DNA of 5,630 nt from Dehalococcoidia bacterium (lineage in GTDB: Bacteria > Chloroflexota > Dehalococcoidia > Plut-88900): assembly GCA_012270635.1 (NCBI GenBank), contig JAAXHX010000118.1:6574-12203 (forward strand), in the 5' to 3' direction. Each line of letters starts with the position of its first letter. Within the stretch, counting starts at the first letter, position 1. The notes below the pieces were generated by a model, which was given only the letters and a program-made list of their open reading frames with translations, was not told where the DNA came from and ran no database searches. A program made the translations under genes and the position numbers. Below are positions 5,298 to 5,630 of the stretch, piece after piece.

Positions 5298-5335
5298 GCC
5301 TGGGGAAGTTGGTAGAATGGCCCCAGGCCTTCTTT
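5298..5335 (+). terminator. Candidate terminator of the two-component operon
   Basis: GCCTGGGG (5298-5305) pairs exactly with CCCCAGGC (5321-5328), followed by CTTCTTT, and it starts 3 nt after the kinase stop. The 8-bp GC stem plus a pyrimidine/T-rich tail resembles an intrinsic terminator. The 15-nt loop is longer than usual and the T-tract is interrupted, so efficiency is uncertain. Confidence 0.5.
5310..5318 (+). promoter_or_regulatory. Candidate extended -10 for the lipoprotein gene
   Basis: TGGTAGAAT matches the extended -10 pattern (TGn + TAGAAT) and sits 49 nt before the GTG start at 5368. No clear -35 is present, which extended -10 promoters can tolerate. It lies within the loop of the candidate terminator, so one short spacer could both end one transcript and begin the next. 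Confidence 0.35.
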
Positions 5336-5357
5336 AGACTCCAACAGGCCCGTTTTC

Positions 5358-5362
5358 GGGGG
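5358..5362 (+). promoter_or_regulatory. Ribosome binding site of the lipoprotein gene
   Basis: GGGGG lies 5 nt before the GTG at 5368. It is a modest Shine-Dalgarno but the best-placed purine run for this frame, and it supports the GTG start directly before a typical lipoprotein signal. Confidence 0.5.
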
Positions 5363-5367
5363 CGGTT

Positions 5368-5630
5368 GTGTCAAGTGCGTCAGCCAAAATCCTACGAGCT
5401 GCAGCGCCAGTCCTGTTGCTCGCGACGGTCATCGGGGCGGCGGGGTGCGGGGCCGGGTCCCCGACGCCCGCGCCGGAACCAACGCCAACCCCAGCGCCGG
5501 CTACGCCGACTATAGTCGAGATCGGCGTAAGGGAAGGCTCGGGCCTCGTGGCGGGGGGCGCCGGGCTGGCCGTGCCGCCGGGCTTCGGGGCCAACGTGTT
5601 CTTTCTCGGGCTCTCCAGCCCGACCAGCAT
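5368..5630 (+). CDS. Lipoprotein, N-terminal part; probable sugar (sorbosone) dehydrogenase-like beta-propeller
   Basis: The first 87 residues of a gene that continues past the window edge. The GTG-started frame gives a lipoprotein signal: basic residues K7 and R10, hydrophobic core 12-23 and a lipobox-like A-A-G-C27. A Pro/Thr/Ala-rich linker follows (about 31-48), as expected for a surface-tethered domain. The visible start of the globular part, 'LAVPPGFGANVFFLGL' (68-83) followed by 'SSPTS', resembles the opening of PQQ-dependent glucose/sorbosone dehydrogenase and related NHL-type propellers ('LPPGF...VFA.GL..PTSM'). That assignment rests on a short stretch and could be another propeller protein. 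The Cys would be lipidated after signal peptidase II cleavage, anchoring it outside the membrane. It follows the two-component operon but probably has its own promoter. Confidence 0.7.
   Translation, partial: MSSASAKILRAAAPVLLLATVIGAAGCGAGSPTPAPEPTPTPAPATPTIVEIGVREGSGLVAGGAGLAVPPGFGANVFFLGLSSPTS

Noticed and set aside
5334..5630. Minus-strand open frame at the right edge
   Set aside because: The overlapping plus-strand frame has a lipoprotein signal, linker and recognisable domain start; the minus frame is Ala/Gly/Pro-rich shadow.
1..5630. CRISPR array, tRNA, rRNA or insertion sequence
   Set aside because: No regularly spaced repeats, no cloverleaf or rRNA-like stretch, and no transposase coding are visible on either strand.

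Overview
This is a GC-rich bacterial window with gene-dense, short-spaced coding and several dispersed palindromic intergenic repeats. The gene content is a crotonase-family protein, a luciferase-like F420-type oxidoreductase, an LTQEQAD-repeat secreted protein, an OmpR/BaeS-type two-component pair and a lipoprotein resembling the start of a sugar dehydrogenase. Together with the repeat types this suggests a Chloroflexota (Dehalococcoidia/SAR202-like) or, less likely, an actinobacterial genome. The lineage is inferred from gene flavour only; there is no rRNA or marker gene here.

Left half (1-2124), minus strand: an F420-dependent-type LLM oxidoreductase (1129-2124) is followed after a 170-bp gap by an enoyl-CoA hydratase/isomerase-family gene (131-958, TTG start with a perfect Shine-Dalgarno). 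Both look catabolic or redox related, but the gap and a separate candidate promoter mean they need not be one transcript. Two mobile-type small repeats sit in the spacers: a nested inverted repeat with the 'TTCGACAGGCTCAGGA' core (40-95) and an 'ATTCC...GGAATGACA' repeat (about 1071-1104).

Middle (2125-2465): a 341-bp divergent intergenic region. It holds a TATAAT box for the leftward gene, a 64-bp double-hairpin repeat bounded by GTCATTCC/GGAATGAC, a 16-bp palindrome, a two-tier stem-loop and a candidate -10 for the rightward gene.

Right half (2466-5630), plus strand: a secreted protein with two copies of an LTQEQAD helical module and an Asp-rich tail. It is followed by a perfect 16-bp-stem hairpin, an OmpR/PhoB response regulator, and a BaeS-like sensor histidine kinase overlapping the regulator by 8 bp. 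After a candidate terminator comes the 5' end of a lipoprotein gene whose first globular residues resemble PQQ-dependent glucose/sorbosone dehydrogenases; it runs off the window. A reasonable inference is an envelope-sensing unit: the kinase reads an extracytoplasmic signal, the regulator acts on nearby promoters, and the secreted protein is a target or accessory. No dramatic unknown system is evident. The most interesting parts are the regulatory architecture around the secreted protein and the two-component operon, and the atypical active site of the crotonase-family protein.
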